NCBI GenBank assembly: GCA_002422545.1
Contig: DIWF01000030.1
Coordinates: 1-47,803 of the forward strand
Direction: 5' to 3'
Length of the DNA: 47,803 nucleotides
From: Firmicutes bacterium UBA6113
GTDB lineage: Bacteria; Bacillota; Clostridia; Tissierellales; Sedimentibacteraceae
Shown here in pieces: positions 7,706 to 16,453 of this stretch (within the stretch, counting starts at the first letter, position 1; the number at the start of each line of letters is the position of its first letter). The notes below the pieces were generated by a model that was given only the letters and a program-made list of their open reading frames with translations, had not been told where the DNA came from and did not search any database. Made by a program: the position numbers and the translations under genes.

Positions 7706-9100
7706 ATGAAGGACTTATCAAAAAAAGAATATATTTTTACAAACAGAAATTTAATGCAGCTTTTGTTTCCACTTATGATTGAGCAGTTTTTGGCTGTGGC
7801 TGTTGGAATGGCAGACTCAATTATGGTTGCAAGCGTAGGTGAAAGCGCAGTGTCTGCTGTGTCGCTGGTTGATTCGGTAAACATTCTGCTTATCAATATC
7901 TTTGCAGCATTAGCCACAGGAGGAGCTGTAGTTGCTGGACAGTACCTGGGACAGAAAAACAACGCCAAATCCTGTGAGGCAGGAGAACAGCTGCTTGTAT
8001 TTGTAACATTCATTTCACTTATTATAATGGCCGCCATGTACGCGGGAAGAAATTTCATTCTTAATGTTGTTTTTGGTTCCATCGCTCCAGATGTGGAATC
8101 ATACGCCAACACATACATGCTCATTGTTTTTGCAAGCATACCATTTATAGCTCTCTACAACAGCGGAGCTGCATTGTTCAGGGCAATGGGGAATTCTAAA
8201 ATCACAATGGTTACTTCTATTATAATGAATGCCATCAACGTTGTAGGAAATGCAGTCTTGATTTACGGGTTCCACAGGGGTGTTGAAGGAGTTGCCATAC
8301 CAACGCTTATTTCAAGAGCTGTGGCTGCAATATTGATTGTAGCGCTTCTCAGAAACGAAGAATTGGTTATTCATATGAATAAAACATTCAAGTATAAATA
8401 TGACAGGAAAATGGTTCATGATATACTCCATATAGGTGTTCCAAACGGCGTTGAAAACAGCATGTTCCAGCTTGGAAAAATCTTGCTTTTGAGCGTTGTT
8501 GCGGGATTTGGAACTGCTTCGATTACAGCAAATGCCGTAGGTAACTCCGTATCAAGTTTTGGAATACTTCCCGGAGCGGCAATTGGTCTTGGACTAATAA
8601 CAGTTGTCAGCCAGTGCGTGGGAGCAGGTGATTATGAGCAGGTAAGGTATTACACTAAAAAACTTTTGACCTATGCTTATGTTTCATTGATTATAATAAA
8701 TTTAAGCATCATTCTGGCAACACCAGCCATATTGAAATTGTTTAACTTATCTGAAGAAACAGCTGCCATGGCAAAACAGGTAATTGTTTTTCACAGTGTG
8801 AATGCGTGCCTCATTTGGGCTTTGTCATTTACGCTGCCTAACACATTGAGAGCAGCAAGTGATGCTCGCTATACTATGGTTGTGGGGGTTGGTTCCATGT
8901 GGACTACAAGAATAGGATTTGGTATATTCCTGGCTAAGTTCATGAACATGGGAATGTTTGGAGTATGGGTTGCCATGATAATCGACTGGGTAGTAAGAAG
9001 CGTGTTCTTTTTGGCCCGCTACAGAGGAAGTAAATGGGAATCAAAGAAAGAACAAGCAGAAAATAATATGGCTGATGAAGCAGCTTATGATACAATATAA
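7706..9100 (+). CDS. MATE-family multidrug/cation efflux transporter
   Basis: MATE proteins export organic cations and other compounds in exchange for Na+ or H+. The 464-residue chain has the expected twelve hydrophobic segments in two similar halves, typical family length, and family-like runs such as PLMIEQFLAVAVGMADSIMV near the start and GAAIGLGLITVVSQCVGAGD in the second half. Start 7706 is used because AAAGGA ends 5 nt upstream; an in-frame ATG at 7676 has no such site. The long leader with a possible attenuator suggests ligand- or stress-controlled expression. The substrate is unknown. Confidence 0.88.
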   Translation: MKDLSKKEYIFTNRNLMQLLFPLMIEQFLAVAVGMADSIMVASVGESAVSAVSLVDSVNILLINIFAALATGGAVVAGQYLGQKNNAKSCEAGEQLLVFVTFISLIIMAAMYAGRNFILNVVFGSIAPDVESYANTYMLIVFASIPFIALYNSGAALFRAMGNSKITMVTSIIMNAINVVGNAVLIYGFHRGVEGVAIPTLISRAVAAILIVALLRNEELVIHMNKTFKYKYDRKMVHDILHIGVPNGVENSMFQLGKILLLSVVAGFGTASITANAVGNSVSSFGILPGAAIGLGLITVVSQCVGAGDYEQVRYYTKKLLTYAYVSLIIINLSIILATPAILKLFNLSEETAAMAKQVIVFHSVNACLIWALSFTLPNTLRAASDARYTMVVGVGSMWTTRIGFGIFLAKFMNMGMFGVWVAMIIDWVVRSVFFLARYRGSKWESKKEQAENNMADEAAYDTI

Positions 9101-9189
9101 ATTGAATTAATATTGATATATATTAGCAATCCTTGAATGAAAGAATTGTTCAGACTGTTGACAAACACTATATCTATGTGTTTCCAGAA

Positions 9190-9215
9190 CGGGAGGGCAC
9201 GAGGCCCTCACCTAC
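9190..9215 (-). repeat. Dispersed hairpin element, reverse orientation
   Basis: CGGGAGGGCACGAGG...ACCTAC is hairpin A of the dispersed family, reversed, and stands alone without hairpin B. Confidence 0.75.
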
Positions 9216-9309
9216 AAATATGTCATCAAAATGAATGAAACTTAATAAGGGTTGTTTTTTGTGATTATCAATAAAGAGCATGATTGCTCTCAAATGTTGA
9301 CATATTTGA

Positions 9310-9468
9310 AAATTTTATTTAAACTTATGTGGTTGGAACCGTTTACAGGTTATTGAAAATTTACAAATACATGCTGCGAAGGACGTTTGGGGCTACAGGG
9401 CATTTATCTGGCTCTTCTGGTGCATAGCAACAGTATTAGGACTGCTCATAGTACCTATGTTTGTTTAA
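9310..9468 (+). pseudogene. Remnant of a membrane protein gene (C-terminal end)
   Basis: After a stop at 9307-9309, a 52-codon frame without a start ends at TAA 9466-9468. It encodes a polar stretch, then KDVWGYRAFIWLFW and a hydrophobic tail ending IVPMFV, like the last transmembrane helix of a transporter. No ribosome binding site precedes it. It is probably a decayed gene end kept beside the intact terminator at 9498. The family cannot be assigned. Confidence 0.35.
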
Positions 9469-9497
9469 TACTGGGCAATTCTAGCGAATTCAAAAAA

Positions 9498-9523
9498 GCA
9501 TCTGATTATCGGATGCTTTTTTT
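9498..9523 (+). terminator. Rho-independent terminator
   Basis: GCATCTGA, loop TTA, TCGGATGC, then TTTTTTTG. An 8-bp stem with a strong T run. Confidence 0.85.
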
Positions 9524-9531
9524 GTTTATCC

Positions 9532-9560
9532 TTGACTATGGCAGTTTTATTATGTAGAAT
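9532..9560 (+). promoter_or_regulatory. Sigma-A promoter of mgsA
   Basis: TTGACT (9532-9537), 17 bp, TAGAAT (9555-9560). The start is predicted near 9567, about 24 nt before the ATG. Confidence 0.65.
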
Positions 9561-9590
9561 GACAGTGGAGAAAACAAAAAGGGAGTAGAC

Positions 9591-10010
9591 ATGAGAAAAT
9601 TAAATGATATAAAAAAACAAAAGCACATAGCTCTTATAGCTCATGACAACAAGAAGGTACAGCTTATTAACTGGATAAAGGAAAACAAAATCTTCCTTTC
9701 AACCCATTTTCTTTGCGGCACAGGAACAACTGCTCGAATGATTATAGAAGAAACATCTCTGCCTGTAAGAGCATTTGAGAGTGGCCCTTATGGAGGAGAC
9801 CAGCAGATAGGAGCTGCCATAGTTGACGGCAAGATAGATTTCATGATTTTTTTCTGGGATCCCCTTTCTTCGCAGCCTCATGATCCCGATGTAAAAGCAC
9901 TCTTAAGAATTGCAGTTCTTTATGACATACCGGTTGCAATGAATGTTTCATCGGCAGACTTCCTTTTGAAATCAAGCTATATGGAAGAAGATTATATAAG
10001 AGAAAAATAA
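9591..10010 (+). CDS. mgsA: Methylglyoxal synthase
   Basis: MgsA converts dihydroxyacetone phosphate to methylglyoxal and phosphate, a cytosolic bypass that relieves sugar-phosphate stress. The family signature is complete: IALIAHDNKK at the N-terminus, CGTGTTA phosphate-binding loop (about 42-48), SGPYGGDQQIGA, the catalytic-Asp segment DGKIDFMIFFWDPL, and HDPDVKALLR. At 139 residues it is close to the usual 130-155. ATG 9591 follows AGGGAG. It has its own promoter and a terminator, so it is probably monocistronic. Confidence 0.95.
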   Translation: MRKLNDIKKQKHIALIAHDNKKVQLINWIKENKIFLSTHFLCGTGTTARMIIEETSLPVRAFESGPYGGDQQIGAAIVDGKIDFMIFFWDPLSSQPHDPDVKALLRIAVLYDIPVAMNVSSADFLLKSSYMEEDYIREK

Positions 10011-10030
10011 ACGAAATGTTGATAAAGAAA

Positions 10031-10060
10031 TCTCCAAAGCATGCTTTGGAGATTCTTTTA
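10031..10060. terminator. Terminator between convergent mgsA and uspA
   Basis: A perfect palindrome TCTCCAAAG/CTTTGGAGA (10031-10052) is followed by TTCTTTTATTTT on the plus strand. The A-rich other flank could let it act on the minus strand too. Confidence 0.8.
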
Positions 10061-10097
10061 TTTTAATAATGCTGCATATGCAAACATTAAGACATAG

Positions 10098-10553
10098 CTA
10101 TTTTTCATCATCCTCGTTAATTACCAATACAGGACATGGAGCATCTGCTATGACTCTTTGAGTTATGGAACCCACAAAGAATCTTCTTACCTTCGAATAA
10201 CCTCTTCTGCTCATCACAATCAAATCTGTTTTGTTTTCATTGGCATATTTTATTATTTCTTCATATGGAACGCCTGCAAGAACTTTTTTTTCAACTTTGA
10301 CACCTTCGGTATTGACAATTCCTTCAAATACATCAAGCATCTTAGTCTGGTTTTCCAAAAGCATTGCTGAAATCTGAGCGTGATTTACAGGAAGGGTAAC
10401 AACACCGTCTCCCATGTAGGCGAATTTTCCTCTCACGTCTGCCACGCTTAAAAACACAATATCGCCTCCATACTGTCTTGCAATATTGACTGCTTTTATT
10501 GCTGCTTTTTCAGAAGCTGCTGACCCATCGACCGGAACAAGTATTTTATTCAT
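10098..10553 (-). CDS. Universal stress protein (UspA family)
   Basis: This single-domain 151-residue Usp protein opens with ILVPVDGSAASEKA and has the nucleotide-loop region DLIVMSRRGYSKVRRFFVGSITQRV followed by CPVLVI. The G-x2-G-x9-G-S/T motif is near complete, suggesting an ATP-binding type. Such proteins help survival under stress or energy limitation; the exact role is unknown. ATG 10553 follows AGGAGGAAAT. The gene stands alone, convergent with mgsA. Confidence 0.9.
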   Translation of the reverse strand: MNKILVPVDGSAASEKAAIKAVNIARQYGGDIVFLSVADVRGKFAYMGDGVVTLPVNHAQISAMLLENQTKMLDVFEGIVNTEGVKVEKKVLAGVPYEEIIKYANENKTDLIVMSRRGYSKVRRFFVGSITQRVIADAPCPVLVINEDDEK

Positions 10554-10699
10554 ATTTCCTCCTTTTGATAATTAGTCATTAAACAATATATATAGATTAT
10601 AAACCTCTTGTGATTAATATACCACAAATATAAAATTTTAAGCATATATTTATTATTGCTTCATTAATAAAAGTTATCTGTCTAGAAAAGAGAAGTATG

Positions 10700-10721
10700 A
10701 CAGCGTCCTTTCGGATGCTGT
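10700..10721. other. Isolated hairpin in the uspA-nrfA spacer
   Basis: ACAGCGTCC, loop TTTC, GGATGCTGT: nine pairs including one G-T. No T run follows on either strand, so it is not a standard terminator. It lies 110 bp upstream of nrfA and may belong to its leader or control region. Confidence 0.4.
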
Positions 10722-10830
10722 TCATACAAAATATTATTTAATTTGACAATATTTACAAAATTTGCTGTGCTTATCTTGCATAAATAATTCTTTACTTACA
10801 TAATCTAACAAGGCATTATGGAGGTAATAT

Positions 10831-12024
10831 ATGAAAAAATTTCTCAGGACAATTTTAGTAGTTGCAGCTGCTGTTGCAGTTTTGTCCTTGTCTGCATGCA
10901 CATCAAAGGATAACCCAGCTGAGCCGGAAGGTATAGTACCTCCACAGGCTTGGGAAGAAAAATATCCGTCTATTGTCGCATCCTTCGAAAAAAATGCTGA
11001 AATGGCAGCAACAAAATACGGTGGAAGCGAACCTTATTCTTACCTGGAAAAATATGAGTTTTTAAGTCTCTTTTATGAGGGATACGGATTTTCAAAACAA
11101 TATGACAGAGCCAGAGGGCATGTCTACACACTGGAGGATGTCATATCAACAGCTAGGCCTAAAAAGGGAGCAAGCTGCTTTGCATGCAAGTCCCCTGATT
11201 TTGTTGAGCAACTGAACAGCCAGGGCGTTGAGTTCAACTCAATGGATTTTGAGGAAGCATCAAAGTATATGACAAACAGCATAACGTGCTATGACTGCCA
11301 CATGGAGGAGCCGGGAGTAATAAATCTCACTCTCACTCATTTGACTGACGGACTTGAAAATGTTGACAGAGAATATAAGGATACAACTCTGGCCTGCGCT
11401 CAGTGCCATGTTGAATATTATCAGGACCCTGAAACAATAGCAATTACGTTGCCTTGGAACAACGGACTTGATGCGGACAGCATGCTTCAATATTACGATG
11501 AACGTGGATACGCTGACTGGGTTCATCCTCAGACAGGTACTCCTCTTTTGAAAGCACAGCATCCTGATTTTGAAACTTACCAGACTGGCATACACGGCAA
11601 TTTTTCATGCACAGACTGTCACATGGAAGAAACTGAAGAAAACGGCGAAACTGTGAAGGCTCATCAATGGACCAGCCCTCTTCTCACAAGCATGGAGGGC
11701 ACATGCATAAAGTGCCACACAACTGAAACAAAGGAAAGTCTGACTGCAAAAGTTGAAGCTATACAAGGGCCTGTTTATGATAAAACAATGGCTGTTGCAG
11801 ACAATATTACGAAACTCATTGAAGAACTAAGCGCATCAGTCAAGGAAGGAACAAAGACAGAGGAAGAACTTGACGCTGTAAGACAGCTTCACAGGGAAGC
11901 ACAGTTTAAATGGGATTTTGTGTTTGTCGAAAACGGTGAAGGATTCCACAACCAGGAGCTGGCACACAAACTTCTTGACGAAGCCAACGAATTAGCATTG
12001 GAAGGATTGGAACTGCTGAAATAA
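10831..12024 (+). CDS. nrfA: Pentaheme cytochrome c nitrite reductase, predicted lipoprotein
   Basis: NrfA reduces nitrite to ammonium with six electrons outside the cytoplasmic membrane. Five heme sites are visible: C116-FA-CK, C153-YD-CH, C189-AQ-CH, C260-TD-CH and C292-IK-CH. The first, CxxCK, is the lysine-ligated catalytic heme that defines the family. Candidate active-site Arg (RARGH region), Tyr (CHVEYYQ) and His (GIHGNF before heme 4) are present. Residues 1-23 are a lipoprotein signal with lipobox LSAC, so the enzyme is membrane-tethered. At 397 residues it is shorter than the usual 440-500. No nrfH quinol-oxidising partner lies nearby. The next genes, resB and resC, attach heme to such cytochromes. 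ATG 10831 follows GGAGG. Confidence 0.93.
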   Translation: MKKFLRTILVVAAAVAVLSLSACTSKDNPAEPEGIVPPQAWEEKYPSIVASFEKNAEMAATKYGGSEPYSYLEKYEFLSLFYEGYGFSKQYDRARGHVYTLEDVISTARPKKGASCFACKSPDFVEQLNSQGVEFNSMDFEEASKYMTNSITCYDCHMEEPGVINLTLTHLTDGLENVDREYKDTTLACAQCHVEYYQDPETIAITLPWNNGLDADSMLQYYDERGYADWVHPQTGTPLLKAQHPDFETYQTGIHGNFSCTDCHMEETEENGETVKAHQWTSPLLTSMEGTCIKCHTTETKESLTAKVEAIQGPVYDKTMAVADNITKLIEELSASVKEGTKTEEELDAVRQLHREAQFKWDFVFVENGEGFHNQELAHKLLDEANELALEGLELLK

Positions 12025-12069
12025 TTATAAGGGAGCTATATTATATCTCAGATAACATTTGTCTCAACT

Positions 12070-12116
12070 GTAGGGGAGGGCCTCGTGCCCTCCCGTGGGC
12101 GGGTACCACCCGCCCC
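12070..12116 (+). repeat. Dispersed two-hairpin element, short form
   Basis: Hairpin A, GTAGGGGAGG...CCTCCCG (12070-12095), directly abuts hairpin B, GGGCGGGTACCACCCGCCCC (12097-12116). The A+T-rich linker of the long form is missing. Confidence 0.8.
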
Positions 12117-12190
12117 AACAATTGGTAGAATTAACTTTATCGTTAATCTGAGCTGTATTGTTATGGCTCCTTTAATATAAGGAGTTTAAC

Positions 12191-13480
12191 TTGAGAAAAA
12201 TCAACAAAATTATAATGGCAATCAAATCCATGAAACTGGGGGTAATTCTGCTGGTTATGCTGGGGGCTACATCTGTTGCAGGAACAATGATACCACAAAA
12301 CGAAAGCTTGCAGTTTTACGCGCAAAATTATGGCTCAAAATTCAATAATCTGTTGCAGCTTCTTGAACTTGACAATGTGTATTACTCATGGTGGTATGCA
12401 TTTATTGTAACGCTACTCATAATTAATCTTACAACGTGTATAATAACAAGACTTCCAAGCGTTGTCAGGCATATGAAATCTGTTCCTGATGGAAGAGGTG
12501 CATTTACGGAAAAAAATCTTTTATTTGAAGTTGATGGTGAAGGGGTTATAGAAAATCTTTCTGCCCACATGGGATTTAAAAAATTTAAAAAAATCGATGA
12601 AAGTATATATGCTTCAAGAAAAAACAACATTGGATACATGGGCTCCTGGCTGCTTCATCTTGGAATATTGATGATTATAGTTTTTTTTGCTCTTGGAAAC
12701 AGATTTGCATATGAAACAAATCTATACGGAGTGCCGGGAACAATTGGTCAACTTGAAAACACAGATTTGTTCATGAAAATAAATTCATTTGAAGCAAAGT
12801 TCAGAGATGACTTTACAGCAGAACAATACATTACAAACATAGACATTTTAAACAACAAACAAGACGTGTTAAAAAGCGGAGATGTTTCTGTAAATTCACC
12901 TCTTCGGTACAACCACTACAGCTTTTATCAAAACAGCATGGGATATGCTGTGAACCTAAAGGTGTATGAGGGGGAGGAAAAAATTCATGATGATGTTTTC
13001 TACCAGTCGGAAGTATATGTAAGTGACGGCAAAAAGTTTGCAGTGCAGTTTATGAACTTTTATCCGGACATGGAGATGACAGGAAAAGGACCAAAAACAG
13101 TCACACCTTATTTTAACAATCCGTACATGCTTTATGCTGCTTTTTATGAAGGATACATGGTGGACATGAATGTTGTACCCTGCAACAGCACCATAAATTA
13201 CCGAGAGTTCAGTTTCACAGTTGATAGACCACAGGAGTTTACTCTTATTAACATAAGGAAGGACCTGTTCACGCCATTTGCATTTTTAGGCGCATTGATA
13301 TTAATAGCTGGAATAATGGTAACATTTTACTTTGTTCCGGTGACTCTGTATGCAGTAAAAACTAAGGACACAGCTCTTTTTTATATATGTTCCAAAAAGA
13401 ACAACGAAATGACAAGGACAAAGCTTTTGCTTAAATATGATGATTTCAAAAGGGGAGAACAATCAAATGGACTTGAATAG
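12191..13480 (+). CDS. resB: Cytochrome c biogenesis protein ResB/Ccs1
   Basis: ResB is the membrane half of the system II heme-lyase complex, which delivers and attaches heme to exported apocytochromes c. The 429-residue protein has N-terminal transmembrane segments (LGVILLVMLGATSVAGTMIPQ and YAFIVTLLIINLTTC), a third near residue 155, a long extracytoplasmic domain (about 175-350), and a last helix near 365-390. This is the ResB order. Translation starts at TTG 12191 after TAAGGAG. It overlaps resC by 14 bp and follows nrfA, whose five hemes need this pathway. Confidence 0.9.
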   Translation: MRKINKIIMAIKSMKLGVILLVMLGATSVAGTMIPQNESLQFYAQNYGSKFNNLLQLLELDNVYYSWWYAFIVTLLIINLTTCIITRLPSVVRHMKSVPDGRGAFTEKNLLFEVDGEGVIENLSAHMGFKKFKKIDESIYASRKNNIGYMGSWLLHLGILMIIVFFALGNRFAYETNLYGVPGTIGQLENTDLFMKINSFEAKFRDDFTAEQYITNIDILNNKQDVLKSGDVSVNSPLRYNHYSFYQNSMGYAVNLKVYEGEEKIHDDVFYQSEVYVSDGKKFAVQFMNFYPDMEMTGKGPKTVTPYFNNPYMLYAAFYEGYMVDMNVVPCNSTINYREFSFTVDRPQEFTLINIRKDLFTPFAFLGALILIAGIMVTFYFVPVTLYAVKTKDTALFYICSKKNNEMTRTKLLLKYDDFKRGEQSNGLE

Positions 13481-14297
13481 ATATTCTTCAATAGAAAATA
13501 TTTTTTTTACTATAACAACAATAACTTATGTCATATCAATGATTCTGTATTTTATATTTTTTGTCTCGAAAAAAGACGTACTTGGGCGATGGGCAAGCGT
13601 GCTTCTTCTCATTGGTTTTGCTTTTCACACTGCGTCACTTATTACAAGGGGAGTGGGGGCTGGAAGAGTTCCTCTTGCAAATCAATACGAATTTGCTGTC
13701 AGTTTTGCATGGGGAATTTCACTGTGTTTCATAGTTGTAGAAAGAAGGTACAGCTTCAAGGCGCTTGGTGCATTTGTTCTGCCTGTGGTGTTCATTATCA
13801 TGGGCTATGCTGCAATGCAGAGCAAGGACATCAGACCGCTGATGCCAGCTCTACAAAGTTCATGGCTTACAATCCATGTTTCTACTGCAGTAATAAGCTA
13901 CGGTTCCTTTGGCGTTTCATTTGCTCTTTCCTGCATGTACATGCTGAAAAGTTATTTTAAGGGAGAATTTTATGAAAAGCAAATACCAAGTCTTGATAAG
14001 CTTGATTTCTTGACATACAGGGTTATAACATTCGGTTACTTATTTTTGACACTTGTTATAATAACCGGGGCCATATGGGCTGAAAGGGCATGGAGCAGGT
14101 ACTGGGCATGGGATCCAAAAGAAACATGGTCACTGATAACATGGATTATTTATTCGGCATATCTTCATGTGAGGCTCATGAAGGGATGGAAGGGCAAAAA
14201 TGCTGCATTGTTTGCCATTGTGGGATTCATATGCGTAATTTTTACTTACATAGGAGTTAACACGCTTCTTCCGTCAGTACACAGCTATGTGAGATAA
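13467..14297 (+). CDS. ccsA: Cytochrome c biogenesis protein ResC/CcsA
   Basis: ResC/CcsA pairs with ResB and handles heme through a tryptophan-rich WWD-type segment, seen here as WAWDPKETWSLITW. Eight hydrophobic segments fill the 276 residues. Conserved His are placed in SSWLTIHVSTAVISYGSF and near the C-terminus. ATG 13467 is used because AGGGGAG ends 9 nt upstream; an in-frame ATG at 13437 lacks this. The 14-bp overlap with resB suggests coupled translation. A strong terminator follows. Confidence 0.92.
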   Translation: MDLNRYSSIENIFFTITTITYVISMILYFIFFVSKKDVLGRWASVLLLIGFAFHTASLITRGVGAGRVPLANQYEFAVSFAWGISLCFIVVERRYSFKALGAFVLPVVFIIMGYAAMQSKDIRPLMPALQSSWLTIHVSTAVISYGSFGVSFALSCMYMLKSYFKGEFYEKQIPSLDKLDFLTYRVITFGYLFLTLVIITGAIWAERAWSRYWAWDPKETWSLITWIIYSAYLHVRLMKGWKGKNAALFAIVGFICVIFTYIGVNTLLPSVHSYVR

Positions 14298-14301
14298 TAA
14301 T

Positions 14302-14347
14302 AAATAGCACCCAATTTTATGTTTCTACAATTGAGTGCTATTTATTT
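14302..14347 (+). terminator. Terminator of the nrfA-resBC region
   Basis: AAATAGCACCCAATT (14302-14316) pairs with AATTGAGTGCTATTT (14329-14343) with one mismatch, followed by TTTATTTT. Confidence 0.85.
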
Positions 14348-14516
14348 TATGTTTTCAGTTTCTTTTATGGTGGACTCACCGCTTTCCTGGTATACTAACC
14401 CAACATATGCTTCATGATTTTCACTGATTCAACAAATATTTTTTTTCTTGATAAATTGACTTTGTTTTATATTAACATTCTAAATCTCTTTATAATACTT
14501 TTGAGATTTAACTTCT

Positions 14517-14543
14517 AAGCACTCATCCAAGTGCTTTATTTTT
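14517..14543 (+). terminator. Rho-independent terminator without an obvious gene
   Basis: AAGCACT, loop CATCCA, AGTGCTT, then TATTTTTT. A TATAAT at 14491-14496 lies just upstream, so a very short RNA is possible. Confidence 0.7.
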
Positions 14544-14671
14544 TAGATTTTCATATTCAATTGTAATTTTAAATCCTGCAATTTTATGTTGCCGGTTTAA
14601 AATTTGAAAATCAATTTCTTCAAGGTAATATTTACTGTTTCAGTTTAATCTGAGAAACTAGTTGTATTTTA

Positions 14672-14708
14672 TATATACCACAGATTTATTTCTTTAAACA
14701 TATATTTA
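14672..14708 (+). repeat. A+T-rich motif, copy 1
   Basis: TATATACC...TTTATTTCTTTAAACATATATTT is shared with copy 2 at 15013-15047 with few mismatches. Each copy is followed within 70 bp by GGATGA. Confidence 0.5.
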
Positions 14709-14820
14709 AAAAAATTTTTATAAAATATTATATATAATTTAGGTGGATGACAAAGTTTAAATATTGCGTTTCATTCTGAGAGCTTGTTCGAAGAATCTCA
14801 TGTTTTCAACATTGATTTGC

Positions 14821-14879
14821 AAATAAACAGCACCCGTAATTTTCATTGTCTATATGAAAACGGGTGCTGTTTATTTTTT
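14821..14879 (+). terminator. Strong terminator-like hairpin
   Basis: AAATAAACAGCACCCGT (14821-14837) pairs with ACGGGTGCTGTTTATTTT (14860-14877). It shares the AATAAAYAGCACCC start with the terminator at 14302. Confidence 0.75.
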
Positions 14880-15012
14880 GTCTTTCGTCATGTAATTTCC
14901 TTTCTTATGTCTATATAATAACACTTGCTTCCAAATAATCAGTTTAATATCTTTTTCTTATGAATCGGAATTCTTAAACATCTTCTTTTATTTGGCTGCC
15001 AGTGGTAGGATA

Positions 15013-15047
15013 TATATACCCGCAATATATTTCTTTAAACATATATT
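15013..15047 (+). repeat. A+T-rich motif, copy 2
   Basis: Second copy of the motif at 14672, just before the MFS promoter. Confidence 0.5.
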
Positions 15048-15089
15048 TTTTATTTTTTTGAAATATATTTTATGGATGAAATACATATA

Positions 15090-15118
15090 TTGACTTTAAA
15101 TCAAAAGAGTACCATAAT
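15090..15118 (+). promoter_or_regulatory. Sigma-A promoter of the MFS gene
   Basis: TTGACT (15090-15095), 17 bp, CATAAT (15113-15118). Confidence 0.6.
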
Positions 15119-15156
15119 TGTATGTGGAATCATAAAAGTCAGGGGGGATGTAAATT

Positions 15157-16407
15157 TTGCAACATTTTATGGATTATTTTAATGATTACAGGGGTTTACC
15201 AAGGTCAATTTATTTCATATTTTTGTCAAGAATCATAAATTCTGTGGGAGCATTTGTGGGTCCGCTTATAACATTGCTCTTAACTGATAAAATAGGCCTT
15301 TCAACCGCTGAGGCCGGTGTGTTTGTCACTATGTCAACTGCAGTGTTCGTACCTGCGTCTATGATAGGGGGATATTTATCTGACCGTTTTAACAGGAAAA
15401 ATACATTGTGCCTGTTAACTCTTTTTCAGGCTCTATGTTATCTTGCTTGTGGATTTCTTCAAATGTCAATGACAATTCCTTACCTGCTTTTGGCTGCCTC
15501 GTTTTTTTCCAGCGCAGCACAGCCTGCAAGCGGTGCAATGGCAGCTGACTTGTCAGTGAAAAGCAACAGACAGGGTGCATTTTCGCTTCTTTATCTTGGA
15601 ACAAACATTGGCTTTGCAGTAGGACCTTTGATTGCAGGATTTTTATACAAAAGTTATCTTCCGCTTTTGTTTATAGGGGATGCTGTAACTACAATAGTAT
15701 CTGTCATAGTCATATATCTTAATGTTCCGGAAACAAGACCGGAGTATGATATTGAGGAAGAAGTCAAATCAGAAGACTTAGAGCGTGCAGAAGAAGGTTC
15801 ATCATTGCAGGCACTTTTTAGAAGACCTCAAATATTGGTTTTCGGAATTATTTCAATGTTCTTATCATTTTCATATTCACAGGTTCATTTCTCACTTCCT
15901 CTTTACGCCAATGAGTTGTTTGGAGCAAATGACGGAGCCAGAGTTTTTGGCATGCTCATGAGCACAAACGGAGTAGTTGTTGTATTGATGACCATCTTCA
16001 TTATAGGCAAGACTAAAAGGTTCGAGGCTTCAACAAATGTAGCTATGTCTGCTGTGTTCTGGGCTGTGGGACTTGGAATGCTTTATTATGTGTCATCTTT
16101 GGGAATGATGGTCTTGTCCACAGTTCTCTGGACAATAGGAGAAATATTGAACGTTACAAATGTGGGCGTATACATTGCCAACAATTCTCCAAAATCCCAC
16201 AGGGCAAGGTTTAACTCATTGTACTGGATAATTTCCGGAACAGGCCAGGCTATGGGACCTACAATTATGGGAAAATATCTTCTTAATAACCCCATAAAAA
16301 ATGTGTGGGCACTTACATTTTTCATAGCACTTGTATGCAGTGCAGCCATGTTTTTTTTCAGCATAAATGAAAAATCAAGAATTGGTAATTCAACTGAAAA
16401 GAATTAA
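15157..16407 (+). CDS. Major facilitator superfamily transporter, probable drug efflux
   Basis: The 416-residue protein has twelve predicted transmembrane segments and the MFS loop 2-3 motif GGYLSDRFNRKN (about 72-83). The first half carries GTNIGFAVGPLIAGFLY, the antiporter-type helix-5 motif, which favours export. A charged central loop (EEEVKSEDLERAEEG) separates the halves. The start is TTG 15157, nine bases after AGGGGGGAT; an ATG four codons later is too far from that site. It has its own promoter. The substrate is unknown. Confidence 0.85.
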   Translation: MQHFMDYFNDYRGLPRSIYFIFLSRIINSVGAFVGPLITLLLTDKIGLSTAEAGVFVTMSTAVFVPASMIGGYLSDRFNRKNTLCLLTLFQALCYLACGFLQMSMTIPYLLLAASFFSSAAQPASGAMAADLSVKSNRQGAFSLLYLGTNIGFAVGPLIAGFLYKSYLPLLFIGDAVTTIVSVIVIYLNVPETRPEYDIEEEVKSEDLERAEEGSSLQALFRRPQILVFGIISMFLSFSYSQVHFSLPLYANELFGANDGARVFGMLMSTNGVVVVLMTIFIIGKTKRFEASTNVAMSAVFWAVGLGMLYYVSSLGMMVLSTVLWTIGEILNVTNVGVYIANNSPKSHRARFNSLYWIISGTGQAMGPTIMGKYLLNNPIKNVWALTFFIALVCSAAMFFFSINEKSRIGNSTEKN

Positions 16408-16453
16408 TGTTATATTTTAATTTCAGTTGTAAATTTATTTAAAGAACAGGAGC

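Larger units (their letters stand above)
14298..15156. other. Long non-coding spacer with three terminators and a duplicated motif
   Basis: No gene is supported here. It holds terminator hairpins at 14302-14347, 14517-14543 and 14821-14879, a degenerate copy of the GTCATTCTGA-type repeat near 14768-14800, and a duplicated 35-bp A+T-rich motif at 14672-14708 and 15013-15047. The extra terminators with no gene before them suggest decayed genes or small transcripts. Confidence 0.5.

Noticed and set aside
10741..10800. FNR- or Rex-type operator before nrfA
   Set aside because: TTGACAATATTTACAAA has only weak symmetry and does not match either consensus well.
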